A DNA stretch of 64,000 nt from Fibrobacter sp. GTDB taxonomy: Bacteria; Fibrobacterota; Fibrobacteria; Fibrobacterales; Fibrobacteraceae. The stretch covers positions 124,001 through 188,000 of the forward strand of contig JAFPWY010000010.1 in NCBI GenBank assembly GCA_017412605.1, given 5' to 3'. The first letter of the stretch is position 1. Each line of letters starts with the position of its first letter. Below the pieces are notes generated by a model that saw only the letters and a list, made by a program, of their open reading frames with translations, was not told the DNA's origin and ran no database searches. A program made the translations under genes and the position numbers. Below are positions 16,082 to 24,131 of the stretch, one piece after another.

Positions 16082-17431
16082 TTATTTTTTGTAATACACG
16101 ATTTCTAGCTGGGCAGCGTTATTTCCCGCCATAATTTCGCTTTCTTTGAGAGCAACGGTATAAAAATCATCTGCGGTTTTGTTGTCGAAATCCGGCCCGA
16201 TGACTACCCAGAATGCCTCCTTTTCGAAATCTGTGGCTTCTGCAAGTCTGGTCATTGCGAACCTGAAATCGGTTGTGTGTGCCGGGGCCGGAGGTAAGAG
16301 TGTGGCGCTCCAATCGTCATCATATTCATGGTCTTGATCATTGCTGTACCTGGTAACCTTGTAGCCGTTGACGCCGTGAAGTGTAAATCTCCCTGTTAAT
16401 TCGTCCATGGTGACTTGAATTTGGGCGTCCTTCAGAGGAACCTCGGCACCTTTCTTGAATGAGTATCCGTTGGTTGTCGAGGTCTTCATTTGACCATTAT
16501 ATTGTATAAGTTCAACTGGCTCAATTGTGCTGGAGGATGATCCTGGTTCTGGGCAGTATATGGGATCACGAACGAATTCTACGGAATCAATGGTGATGAA
16601 CATGTCGTTTATCTCGGGGCTGTTGCTTGCTTTGAGTATAACGAATAGTTTGAATGTCCCACATTGGGCTTTTGCGGAATCAACTATTTTTACACCCATG
16701 TCCCCAAAATTAATTGCTTCTCTAAGCATTGTTTGCGATGTGTATTGAACCTGTGGTAAGGCGCTTTCTTTCTGACCCTGTTCGTTCACATGGACGAGGA
16801 AAAAATCAACTTTTGTAAAGAACGGAGCTAAATCGGAGATTGCGGTTGTGTCAAATGCGTCTATATAAGCTATTCCTGATAGGACGAATACAGTCATGTC
16901 GGCATTGGGGGAAATGCCAAATGACTGGATTCGAATTGGGGAAATCTCTGTTGCAATCAATTCCAGAGAAGAAGATGATTGTGCGGAACTGCTAGGTTTG
17001 GAACTTGAAGAACCTGATACAGTGTTGTCGGAACTGGATGAACTTGATTCAGGATTGCTGGAACTAGAGGAACCTGATTCTGAGTTGTCGGAACTCGAAG
17101 AACCCGATTCGGAGTTCTCGGAACTGGAAGAATTCGATTCGGAATTGGAGGAACTCGATTTTGAGTCTTTAGAACTAGAAGAAGTCTGCTCAGAGCTGGA
17201 AGAATTCTTTTTATTGACGGACGAAGAACTTGAAGATTTAACCGTGCTGGAACTGCAGGATTTTTCCTCTTTGGTTTCTGAACTGGATGAACTCTGAATA
17301 TCACTGGATGAGAGCTCTATAGATTCGGAATCATCTGGGATAGAAATGTCTATTACGCTCCCAGTGCCATTGCCGTCAGAACAAGCCCACAGCAGAAGTA
17401 ATCCAAGCCAAAGAATACTATTTTTTTTCAT
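16082..17431 (-). CDS. polyserine-linker lipoprotein
   Basis: The 449-residue protein has a signal MKKNSILWLGLLLLWAC with lipidation at Cys17. Residues 40-155 are almost only Ser with Glu, Asn, Lys and Gly (units such as SESGSSSSDN), the linker style of Fibrobacter surface proteins. The C-terminal 290 residues fall in two beta-rich parts, around 165-280 (with two Cys) and 300-449. No family is recognised. A role in carbohydrate binding or adhesion is possible but not shown. Confidence 0.82.
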   Translation of the reverse strand: MKKNSILWLGLLLLWACSDGNGTGSVIDISIPDDSESIELSSSDIQSSSSSETKEEKSCSSSTVKSSSSSSVNKKNSSSSEQTSSSSKDSKSSSSNSESNSSSSENSESGSSSSDNSESGSSSSSNPESSSSSSDNTVSGSSSSKPSSSAQSSSSLELIATEISPIRIQSFGISPNADMTVFVLSGIAYIDAFDTTAISDLAPFFTKVDFFLVHVNEQGQKESALPQVQYTSQTMLREAINFGDMGVKIVDSAKAQCGTFKLFVILKASNSPEINDMFITIDSVEFVRDPIYCPEPGSSSSTIEPVELIQYNGQMKTSTTNGYSFKKGAEVPLKDAQIQVTMDELTGRFTLHGVNGYKVTRYSNDQDHEYDDDWSATLLPPAPAHTTDFRFAMTRLAEATDFEKEAFWVVIGPDFDNKTADDFYTVALKESEIMAGNNAAQLEIVYYKK

Positions 17432-17615
17432 AATAAAGCCCCCATTTTTGATAAGATAATATAAAACTTATTTTCTCTTATGGTGCGTTTTTTACGTTAA
17501 ATGCAAAAAACCGTTGTTGTTTTGCCCTTGCTCATAAAAATAGCGTATAATATTTAATTTTTTTTCTTGAATATGTCTTTATTTGCGAATTCTCGTAAAC
17601 GATATGAAAAAATGG

Positions 17616-17672
17616 TATTATAAGGCGAATGCCGCGGTCATACTTGTATGACCATGGTTGGCGCTTGCGCCA
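17616..17672 (+). promoter_or_regulatory. leader of purD with two small palindromes
   Basis: The 306-bp gap before purD (17432-17737) is AT-rich in its first half. A possible -10 box TATTAT is at 17616-17621 with only a weak -35. Downstream are two perfect palindromes: GGTCATA/TATGACC (17636-17653) and TGGCGC/GCGCCA (17659-17672). They could be an operator or leader hairpins. No known purine riboswitch core is seen. Confidence 0.35.
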
Positions 17673-17737
17673 GGATGGGGAGATCTTTCCGCTTGAAATT
17701 TGCTACATTATTCCCCGAAACAGAAAAGGACTAATGT

Positions 17738-19021
17738 ATGAATATTCTCGTCGTTGGTAGCGGTGGTCGCGAACATGCCATCGCTCTTGCAGTCAAGAAG
17801 TCGCCGCTGTGCGACACTCTCGTGTGCGCTCCGGGCAACCCGGGCATGGCTAACCTCGGCAAGTGCGTGCCGGTGGATGTGGCCGACCCGAAGGCTATCG
17901 CCGACCTCACCGTGGCCGAAAAGATTGACCTCGCGGTCATCGGCCCCGAAATTCCGCTGGTCGCCGGCGTGGTAGATGAATTCCGCCGTCGCGGGCTGCG
18001 CGCTTTCGGCCCGACTGCGGCTGCTGCCGCGCTCGAAGGCTCCAAGGCCTTTAGCAAGGATATCATGAAGAAGTACAACGTGCCGACGGCCGCCTTCGAG
18101 ACCTTCACCGATCTCGCCTCCGCCAAGAAGTTCCTTGCCGAACACCCGGCTCCGATCGTGGTGAAGGCGTCGGGCCTCGCTGCGGGCAAGGGCGCCATCG
18201 TCTGCATGACCGACAAGGAAGCGAACGACGCTGTCGAAGAAATGCTCGGTGACAAGGCCGTCTTCGGTGAATCCGGCAAGACGGTCGTGATCGAAGAATT
18301 CATGGACGGCGAAGAAGCCTCCATCTTCGTGGTTTGCGACGGCAAGGACTACGTGATTCTCTCTTCTGCTCAGGACCACAAGCGCGTCTTTGACGACGAC
18401 AAGGGCCCGAACACTGGTGGAATGGGCGCTTATAGCCCGGCTCCGGTTGTGACGGACGCTCTCCTCGACGAAGTCAAGAAGACTATTATTGAACCGACCC
18501 TCAAGGGCATGGCTGCCGAAGGCAAGCCCTACACGGGCGTGCTCTATGTGGGCATCATGGTCACGAGCAAGGGCCCGAAGGTCGTGGAATACAACTGCCG
18601 CCTCGGCGACCCCGAATGCCAGATTGTGCTCCCGCTCTACGACGGTGACGTGCTCGCATTGTTCGACGCTGCCGAAAAGGGCGAACTCGCGAAACTCGGT
18701 GCCCCGAAGGCTCCGAAGGGCAGCTCCGCAATCGTCGTGCTCGCAAGCGCCGGTTATCCGGGTTCCTACGAAAAGGGCAAGGTCGTGACGGGTATCGAAG
18801 AAGCCGAAAAGAACGGCGCCCAGGTGCTCCATGCCGGTACCAAGATGGTCGATGGCAAGCTGGTGACTAACGGTGGCCGCGTGTTCGGCGTGGTGGGCCA
18901 TGGCGAAACGCTCCAGGCCGCTCTCGACATCGCTTACGAAGCCGCCGAAAAGGTTCAGTTCGAAGGCAAGTTCTACCGCAAGGACATCGGCAAGAAGGGC
19001 TTGGCCCGACTGGCGAAATAA
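17738..19021 (+). CDS. purD: phosphoribosylamine--glycine ligase
   Basis: This ATP-grasp enzyme joins glycine to phosphoribosylamine in the second step of purine synthesis. The 427-residue protein starts MNILVVGSGGREHAIA, carries GPEIPLVAGVVDEF, the ATP-grasp loop KASGLAAGKGA near residue 150 and EYNCRLGDPECQ near residue 290. AAAGGA precedes the ATG. purE follows 52 bp downstream on the same strand, so the two purine genes are probably cotranscribed. Confidence 0.96.
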   Translation: MNILVVGSGGREHAIALAVKKSPLCDTLVCAPGNPGMANLGKCVPVDVADPKAIADLTVAEKIDLAVIGPEIPLVAGVVDEFRRRGLRAFGPTAAAAALEGSKAFSKDIMKKYNVPTAAFETFTDLASAKKFLAEHPAPIVVKASGLAAGKGAIVCMTDKEANDAVEEMLGDKAVFGESGKTVVIEEFMDGEEASIFVVCDGKDYVILSSAQDHKRVFDDDKGPNTGGMGAYSPAPVVTDALLDEVKKTIIEPTLKGMAAEGKPYTGVLYVGIMVTSKGPKVVEYNCRLGDPECQIVLPLYDGDVLALFDAAEKGELAKLGAPKAPKGSSAIVVLASAGYPGSYEKGKVVTGIEEAEKNGAQVLHAGTKMVDGKLVTNGGRVFGVVGHGETLQAALDIAYEAAEKVQFEGKFYRKDIGKKGLARLAK

Positions 19022-19025
19022 GGGC

Positions 19026-19049
19026 GGTGCTTCGACAAGCTCAGCAACC
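19026..19049. repeat. short imperfect palindrome between purD and purE
   Basis: The 24-bp intergenic element contains TTCGACAAGCTCAG, a sequence that recurs between genes in many bacterial genomes. Only one copy occurs in this window. Confidence 0.4.
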
Positions 19050-19073
19050 TTATATACACAAGAGGTATTACTA

Positions 19074-19544
19074 ATGGATTTGAAAGAAAATGCAAAGGTC
19101 GGTATCGTTGCGGGAAGCAAGTCCGACCAGGAAACTGTAGATAAGATCACCGCGGTGCTCGACAGCTTCGGCATCGTGTGGGAATTCAACATCCTCTCCG
19201 CGCACCGCACCCCGAACGCCACCGCGAAGTATGCTCGCGAAGCCGCCGGGCGAGGCCTCCAGGTCCTCATCGGTGTCGCAGGCCTCGCTGCAGCCCTTCC
19301 GGGCGTGCTCGCAGGGCACACGATTCTTCCGGTCATTGGTCTGCCCTGTGCCGGCGGCCCGCTCAACGGCGTCGATGCCCTGCACTCCATCGTGCAGATG
19401 CCCCCGGGAATCCCGGTGGCAACAGTCGGCATCGGCAACGGCAAGAATGCCGGTTACCTCGCTGCCCACATCGTCGCCATCGCAGACCCTGCAGTTCGCG
19501 AAAAGCTCATTGCTTACCGCAAGGGCCTCGGAGACATCGATTAG
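19074..19544 (+). CDS. purE: N5-carboxyaminoimidazole ribonucleotide mutase
   Basis: This class I PurE moves the carboxyl group in N5-CAIR to give CAIR. The 156-residue protein begins MDLKENAKVGIVAGSKSDQ; the substrate-binding motifs GSKSD, SAHRTP and AGLAAALPG are present, as is GLPCAGGPLNG. The frame extends upstream to 18873, but the ATG at 19074 fits the family and AAGAGG lies upstream. No purK is seen nearby. Confidence 0.95.
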   Translation: MDLKENAKVGIVAGSKSDQETVDKITAVLDSFGIVWEFNILSAHRTPNATAKYAREAAGRGLQVLIGVAGLAAALPGVLAGHTILPVIGLPCAGGPLNGVDALHSIVQMPPGIPVATVGIGNGKNAGYLAAHIVAIADPAVREKLIAYRKGLGDID

Positions 19545-19690
19545 ACGAAAGAACGGGCTTCGCCCTACAGACGAAAGACGAAAGATGCTTCTCGCTTTCG
19601 TTTGTAGAAAAAGTCTGCCCTTTTAGTGTTTAGGTATTGCTGTTTATATGTTATTGTCTATCGTCTATCGTCTATCGTCTATCGTCTTTC
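19545..19690. repeat. short-unit repeats flanking and entering the DUF3108 gene
   Basis: Copies of AGACGAAAG at 19544-19586 are followed by four to five tandem TCTATCG units at about 19660-19688. The second unit is close to the reverse complement of the first. The tandem part lies inside the first codons of the next gene. A GGGCTTCGCCC mini-hairpin lies near 19555. Confidence 0.75.
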
Positions 19691-20436
19691 TCGTTGCATT
19701 TCTCGTGACCGCGTCCTTCGCTGGTGAACCCGACCTGCCTGTGGTCCAAGCGCCTTGGATGAAGGGCGAAAGGTTGACTTATGATTTGTGCTGGGGCCCC
19801 ATCACTGCGGGCACGGCGACTTTGGAAGTTCGCCCGACGAAGGACGGAAAGACGGAATTTTATTCCTTGGCGCACGATAACGGCGTCTTGAAGAAACTCT
19901 ATCCTGTGGCCGATACGATTTACACGCGTGTCCGCAACAAGGGCCTCATGACGGAAGTTTTCCGCAAGACGCTCCACGAGGGCAGCTTCCACAACAAGTC
20001 CGTCATCCGGTTCGACCGCAAGGGCGAGAAGGCTTGGCTTTCGGACACGGTCTTCCTGGACCCGCCCGAAAAAAGGCAGGTCAAGCGCTCTGCAGATACG
20101 TCCGTCGCTATCCAGGGCATGGAACACAGCATTATTTCTGCCTTCTACTGGGTGAGGACGATGCCGCTGACTGTGGGGGACACCTCCCGATTTGCCGCCG
20201 TGAGCGGGAAAAAACGCTATGAACTGAAGGTGCTGGTTCACGGGAAAGAGGAAATCAAGACCGCCATCGGCAAGGTGAATACGGTCAAAGTGGAACCTGT
20301 GCTTGACGGAGACGGTATTTTCAACTCCAAAGGCCGCATTTTCATCTGGTTGACCGACGATGACAAGCGTATACCCGTGCTTATGCAGTGCGAAATCGCC
20401 TTGGGCTCCATCAAGGCCAAGTTGGTCTCAAAATAA
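19648..20436 (+). CDS. exported DUF3108-like protein
   Basis: The 262-residue protein begins MLLSIVYRLSSIVFLVAF and has a cleavage site near SFA-GEP (residue 26). The mature part (WMKGERLTYDLCWGPITAGTATLEV ... LMQCEIALGSIKAKL) is a beta-rich fold like the DUF3108 family, proteins of unknown role often tied to the envelope. The signal peptide is partly encoded by the 7-bp tandem repeat, and no strong ribosome site precedes the ATG. A change in repeat number would shift the frame. Confidence 0.72.
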   Translation: MLLSIVYRLSSIVFLVAFLVTASFAGEPDLPVVQAPWMKGERLTYDLCWGPITAGTATLEVRPTKDGKTEFYSLAHDNGVLKKLYPVADTIYTRVRNKGLMTEVFRKTLHEGSFHNKSVIRFDRKGEKAWLSDTVFLDPPEKRQVKRSADTSVAIQGMEHSIISAFYWVRTMPLTVGDTSRFAAVSGKKRYELKVLVHGKEEIKTAIGKVNTVKVEPVLDGDGIFNSKGRIFIWLTDDDKRIPVLMQCEIALGSIKAKLVSK

Positions 20437-20529
20437 TGCTTACATAAAACAACTTTTACACGCTGGTTTGGAAAAATTTCGTTTTAATAAATTATATTCC
20501 AAAAGTAAATTATTGTTTTGAGGCTTTTA

Positions 20530-21525
20530 ATGTCAAAAAAACTCATTTTGTTCCTGTGCCTGGTGTTATTTGTTGCCTTTGCGTCTGCTGCCCCTAAAAA
20601 GGCGGCTAAGAAGGCTCCTCCCAAAAAAGCGGTCAAGAAGACTGAGCAGGTTGTTGAGGAACCCAAGAAAGAAGAAAAGGAAGATGACGAGTTCATCTCG
20701 GCCCCCGAGGAAAATTCCGCTACCGCGTCCTCCAAGAGTGACGACGATGACGATGAAGACGAGGAAGAGGATACCAGCCAGTTCACCAGTGCTCAGCTGG
20801 AAGAACGCCTGTCCCGTCAGAAATTTGAAGAAGAACAGCGTTTGGATGAATACGCAAACTCGTTACGCCGTCGTGACTGGTTGAAGGATCGTCTCGTTCT
20901 CCAGGTGGGTATGGGTTCCCGTTATCCTTACATGGGTGAAACGGGCATGGGCATGGGCTTTGGTGCCGGTGTCGAGTATATTACACGCTGGCATGCCGCT
21001 CTGTATGGTTCGTTTGGCTTCCTCCCGAAGGGTGAGGACAACGTGTTCTCGAATATCGATCTTGAGGGCGGTTTCGGTTACAAGGTCGGCCTTAACTATT
21101 ACCTGTTCCCGAAGAACCCGTTGCATCTCGGTGTTTCTGTTTCGTACGGTACGGTCTATTTTGACCACGACATCCGCCCGGACAAAAACAACATGAGGCC
21201 GCTCATTACGGTTAATGGTTACCAGTTCGACGCCCTTATCACGTACCTGACCAACGAATGGTACTATCTTCAGTTCTCCTTCGGTATGTACTATGCTCCG
21301 GAGTTGAAGTCCAAGGGCCTTGATAACCCCAGCTTCGATGTGACTTCCAAGACCGACGAAACACCGGTGTCTATCGTTGTGAATCCGGATGGCATGAGCA
21401 AAACGGGAATCGTGTTCGGTATCGCAATCGGTTATGCGTTCCCGGAATTCTTCCCGGATGACACGGAAAAGCGTCGCCGCGAACGCGAGAAGGAACGCGC
21501 CAAGTCCAGCCGTGCCGACGACTGA
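20530..21525 (+). CDS. outer-membrane beta-barrel protein with Lys/Asp-rich N-terminus
   Basis: The 331-residue protein starts at the ATG at 20530 with GAGG upstream. After the signal peptide (ending FASA-AP) comes a Lys/Pro/Ala stretch (residues 21-45), an acidic run including eight or more consecutive Asp/Glu near residue 75, and a short coiled part. Residues 120-315 alternate polar and hydrophobic residues with many Gly and Tyr, as in a small outer-membrane barrel. A charged C-terminus (KRRREREKERAK) follows. The role is unknown. Confidence 0.75.
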   Translation: MSKKLILFLCLVLFVAFASAAPKKAAKKAPPKKAVKKTEQVVEEPKKEEKEDDEFISAPEENSATASSKSDDDDDEDEEEDTSQFTSAQLEERLSRQKFEEEQRLDEYANSLRRRDWLKDRLVLQVGMGSRYPYMGETGMGMGFGAGVEYITRWHAALYGSFGFLPKGEDNVFSNIDLEGGFGYKVGLNYYLFPKNPLHLGVSVSYGTVYFDHDIRPDKNNMRPLITVNGYQFDALITYLTNEWYYLQFSFGMYYAPELKSKGLDNPSFDVTSKTDETPVSIVVNPDGMSKTGIVFGIAIGYAFPEFFPDDTEKRRREREKERAKSSRADD

Positions 21526-21559
21526 TAATCTCCATCGAAAGTTTCTATGAAAACAAAAA

Positions 21560-21587
21560 CCTGCCACTTGCGTGACAGGTTTTTTTT
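21560..21587 (+). terminator. terminator of the barrel gene
   Basis: CCTGCCAC pairs with GTGACAGG with one mismatch, followed by eight T. It abuts the 3' end of the tRNA-Arg gene on the other strand. Confidence 0.8.
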
Positions 21588-21588
21588 A

Positions 21589-21660
21589 TACCCATGTCCG
21601 GAATCGAACCGGAATACCTTCCTTCGGAGGGAAGGACACTATCCATTGTGATACACGGGC
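21589..21660 (-). tRNA. tRNA-Arg (anticodon CCG)
   Basis: The minus strand folds as a cloverleaf: acceptor GCCCGTG with CATGGGT (wobble pairs), anticodon stem CTTCC/GGAAG with loop CTCCGAA, giving anticodon CCG, and T arm CCGG-TTCGATT-CCGG. The 3' CCA is not encoded. Confidence 0.85.
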
Positions 21661-21950
21661 TCGGCCAATGCAGTCCCGCCTTGAACGGAACCCATCCGAT
21701 TTCGGTTTGCGAAATATAGTAAAAAAGTAGAAGGTTCGAGGTGCGAGGCACGAGCTATGAGCAGTGAGCAATGAGCCTTTGAGAGACTAGAGAATACCTT
21801 TGACCACTTAGTGCTTTAGCACTTATGTGGGCATGGCCCCTTTTGGGGGAGACTGGAGGCTAGTGAAAAGAATCACGCACTTCGTGCGTTAATAACAGAC
21901 GGCGAAGCCGTGATATTTTTCCCTAGCCCCTAGATCCTAGATTCTAACCC
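21661..21950. repeat. 290-bp intergenic patchwork of short repeats and mini-hairpins
   Basis: There is no gene here. The stretch holds degenerate repeats (GAGCTATGAGC, GAGCAATGAGC near 21755-21775; CCCCTAGATCC and TCTAACCCCTA near 21925-21955) and small hairpins with CTTCG-type loops (CGCACTTCGTGCG near 21873; GGCGAAGCC near 21901). The CCCTAGATCC wording recurs at 33494-33540. It separates tRNA-Arg from the end of rimO. Confidence 0.6.
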
Positions 21951-23264
21951 CTATTCTACTATCTTCACAATCAGCTCGTGCGGTTCGGCGTCCACCACCA
22001 GCGCATCGTAGAATTCGCCCACGTCGGCGTCGCCTTCTAGCACTTTCACGATGTCGTCGTTCTCCATCGAGTTGCCTTCGGTACGCCCGTAAAAATGATA
22101 TTCGCTTTCTTCGGCGACTTGGTCGATGATGATGCGGACTTTCTTTCCGATCATCGATTCGGCATGTTCTGCATCGAGTTCTTCCTGCAAATCCGTTACT
22201 GCATCAAGCCTTGCGCGTGCTTCGCTCTCGTCGACGGCGGGCAAGTCCATCTCCATCACGGGTGTGCCTTCTTCAGGGCTGAATACGAACCCGCCCAGGT
22301 GGTCAAACTGGATGTCTTCCAGAAGCTCCATCAGCTCTTCAAAGTCTTCGTGCGTCTCGCCGGGGAACCCGACAAGCACGGTTGTACGCAATGTAACGCC
22401 CGGGATGCGCTCGCGAATCTTGTGAAGGATGTCGACGAGTTCCTTCTTGCGGTAGTTGCGCTTCATGTTCTTGAGCACGTTGTCGCTGGCGTGCTGGATA
22501 GGCATGTCCACGTACTTCACGAGGCGCGGCTCGTTTGCCATCAGGTCCAACAGTTCGTCGTCCACGAACATCGGGTACCAGTACAGCGTGCGTATCCACG
22601 GGATGTTCGTGTTGTCGAGAATGGCTTTCAAAAGCTGTGCGAGTGTGCCGCCCTTCTTGCCTTTCTCACGTCCGAAGTAGGTCGTGTCCTGCGCGATGAG
22701 CGTGATTTCCTGGACTCCCTGAGCCTCGAGTTCCTTCGCTTCGGCGACGATGTCCTCGATAGAGCGGGAAACCTGCTTGCCGCGGATGAGCGGAATGGCA
22801 CAGTAGGCGCAGCGGCGGTTGCAGCCTTCGGCAATCTTTAAGTAGGCGTGGTGCTTGAATCCGCCGAGGTTCATGCGCGGGAGGTTCTCGGCGTCGCAGC
22901 TTTGCGGGGCCACGATGCCCATCTTCTTCAGGAGTTCGCCCGGCTTGTACGTACCCACCCAGTAGTCCACTTCGGGAATTTCCTTCTCGAGGTCCTTGCC
23001 GTAGCGGCCCGAAAGGCAGCCGGAGACAATCAGCTTCTGCTTTGCCTTCTTGCCCTTGACCTGAGCGAGAATCGCATTGATGGATTCTTCCTTCGCGGCC
23101 TCGATGAATCCGCAGGTGTTCACCAGGATGTAGTCCGCCTTGGCGGCCGAGTCGCAGGTTGCAAATCCCGCGTGCAGCATTTCGCCGACGAGGTTCTCCG
23201 CATCGACCTGGTTTTTGGCGCATCCGAGGTGGACAACGAAAATTTTGGGCTTTTTAGTAGGCAT
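21951..23264 (-). CDS. rimO: ribosomal protein uS12 methylthiotransferase
   Basis: This radical-SAM enzyme adds a methylthio group to an Asp of ribosomal protein uS12. The 437-residue protein (start ATG 23264, MPTKKPKIFVVHLGC) has the N-terminal cluster cysteines in HLGCAKNQ, NTCGFIE and SGCLSGRY, and the radical-SAM motif CNRRCAYCAIP near residue 150. The RimO signature GGFVFSPEEGTP and a C-terminal TRAM region follow. The longer open frame upstream to 23474 is not conserved in style. It diverges from the lipoprotein gene at 23345. Confidence 0.95.
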   Translation of the reverse strand: MPTKKPKIFVVHLGCAKNQVDAENLVGEMLHAGFATCDSAAKADYILVNTCGFIEAAKEESINAILAQVKGKKAKQKLIVSGCLSGRYGKDLEKEIPEVDYWVGTYKPGELLKKMGIVAPQSCDAENLPRMNLGGFKHHAYLKIAEGCNRRCAYCAIPLIRGKQVSRSIEDIVAEAKELEAQGVQEITLIAQDTTYFGREKGKKGGTLAQLLKAILDNTNIPWIRTLYWYPMFVDDELLDLMANEPRLVKYVDMPIQHASDNVLKNMKRNYRKKELVDILHKIRERIPGVTLRTTVLVGFPGETHEDFEELMELLEDIQFDHLGGFVFSPEEGTPVMEMDLPAVDESEARARLDAVTDLQEELDAEHAESMIGKKVRIIIDQVAEESEYHFYGRTEGNSMENDDIVKVLEGDADVGEFYDALVVDAEPHELIVKIVE

Positions 23265-23344
23265 ATTGCCAAATTTAGAAAAAACATCTGTTTCTAAAAA
23301 GGTTAGATTTAAGAGAGTTTCCAATTCAATAAATGGAGAAAAAT

Positions 23345-24064
23345 ATGTTTTTAAGAAAAATGGGCTCATTAGCCATGATGTTCGCCGCCGTCGGCTTGAT
23401 TGCTTGCAGTGGCGATAGCAGCAAGTCTGTTTCCACGGCTCCCGCTGTTGAAGAGGATTCCGGAAAAACGACACTTCCGGACAGCGTGAAGGTCGACCCG
23501 GACAATCATGATGCCAACCCCTCGCAGGGAATTTCTGATGAAGATGATCCGGTTGCGCCGGGCATCCTCGATGACGATGATGATGAGGGTTCCGATGAGC
23601 CTTGGGCTGCCGAAGAGACGCAAGAGCCGATTTCGCCTGAGGAGGACGACCCTGACGATGTTGCTAGTAGCGAGGATGAATCTGCTGAGATAGCTCGCAG
23701 GAAGAACGTTGTTTCGGGAAAATACTCTTGCAGCGTGACTTCAACGAGCAATTCCGTAAAAATCGATCAGAAAATCGAGGGTGTGACTTCCTACGTTTCG
23801 ACGGTTTCGGGCCGTGACGGAAGGCTCAGCATAGAAACGGAAATGTGGTATGCGGATGCTGAATACATGAACGAATTTTGCGAAGACTGGAAGGAAGAGG
23901 CGAAATCCTGGAATGGATCCATGACTGTCACATGTACTTCGGGCGCTATAAAAATAAGTGAGTATGACGAAGGTTCTTTGAACCGTCACGAACAAGAATT
24001 TGATGAATTGTGCGACGATGGCAAAATGGAATATGAAAGTGGCGGATTTGATGAATACATTTAG
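23345..24064 (+). CDS. acidic lipoprotein of unknown function
   Basis: The 239-residue protein starts at the ATG at 23345, preceded by GGAGA. MFLRKMGSLAMMFAAVGLIAC is a lipoprotein signal. Residues 40-110 are very acidic (runs of Asp and Glu) and probably unstructured; residues 120-239 form a small domain with four Cys (YSCSV, EFCEDW, TVTCTS, ELCDDG) that may make two disulfides. No family is recognised. Confidence 0.78.
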   Translation: MFLRKMGSLAMMFAAVGLIACSGDSSKSVSTAPAVEEDSGKTTLPDSVKVDPDNHDANPSQGISDEDDPVAPGILDDDDDEGSDEPWAAEETQEPISPEEDDPDDVASSEDESAEIARRKNVVSGKYSCSVTSTSNSVKIDQKIEGVTSYVSTVSGRDGRLSIETEMWYADAEYMNEFCEDWKEEAKSWNGSMTVTCTSGAIKISEYDEGSLNRHEQEFDELCDDGKMEYESGGFDEYI

Positions 24065-24081
24065 TTGTATTAGAACAAAAT

Positions 24082-24113
24082 AAAAAAAAAGAGCCCTTTG
24101 GGGCTCTTTTTTT
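24082..24113. terminator. bidirectional terminator
   Basis: AGAGCCC and GGGCTCT form the stem with A-run before and T-run after, serving the converging genes on both sides. Confidence 0.9.
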
Positions 24114-24131
24114 ATGTTGGAAAGATTTGCC

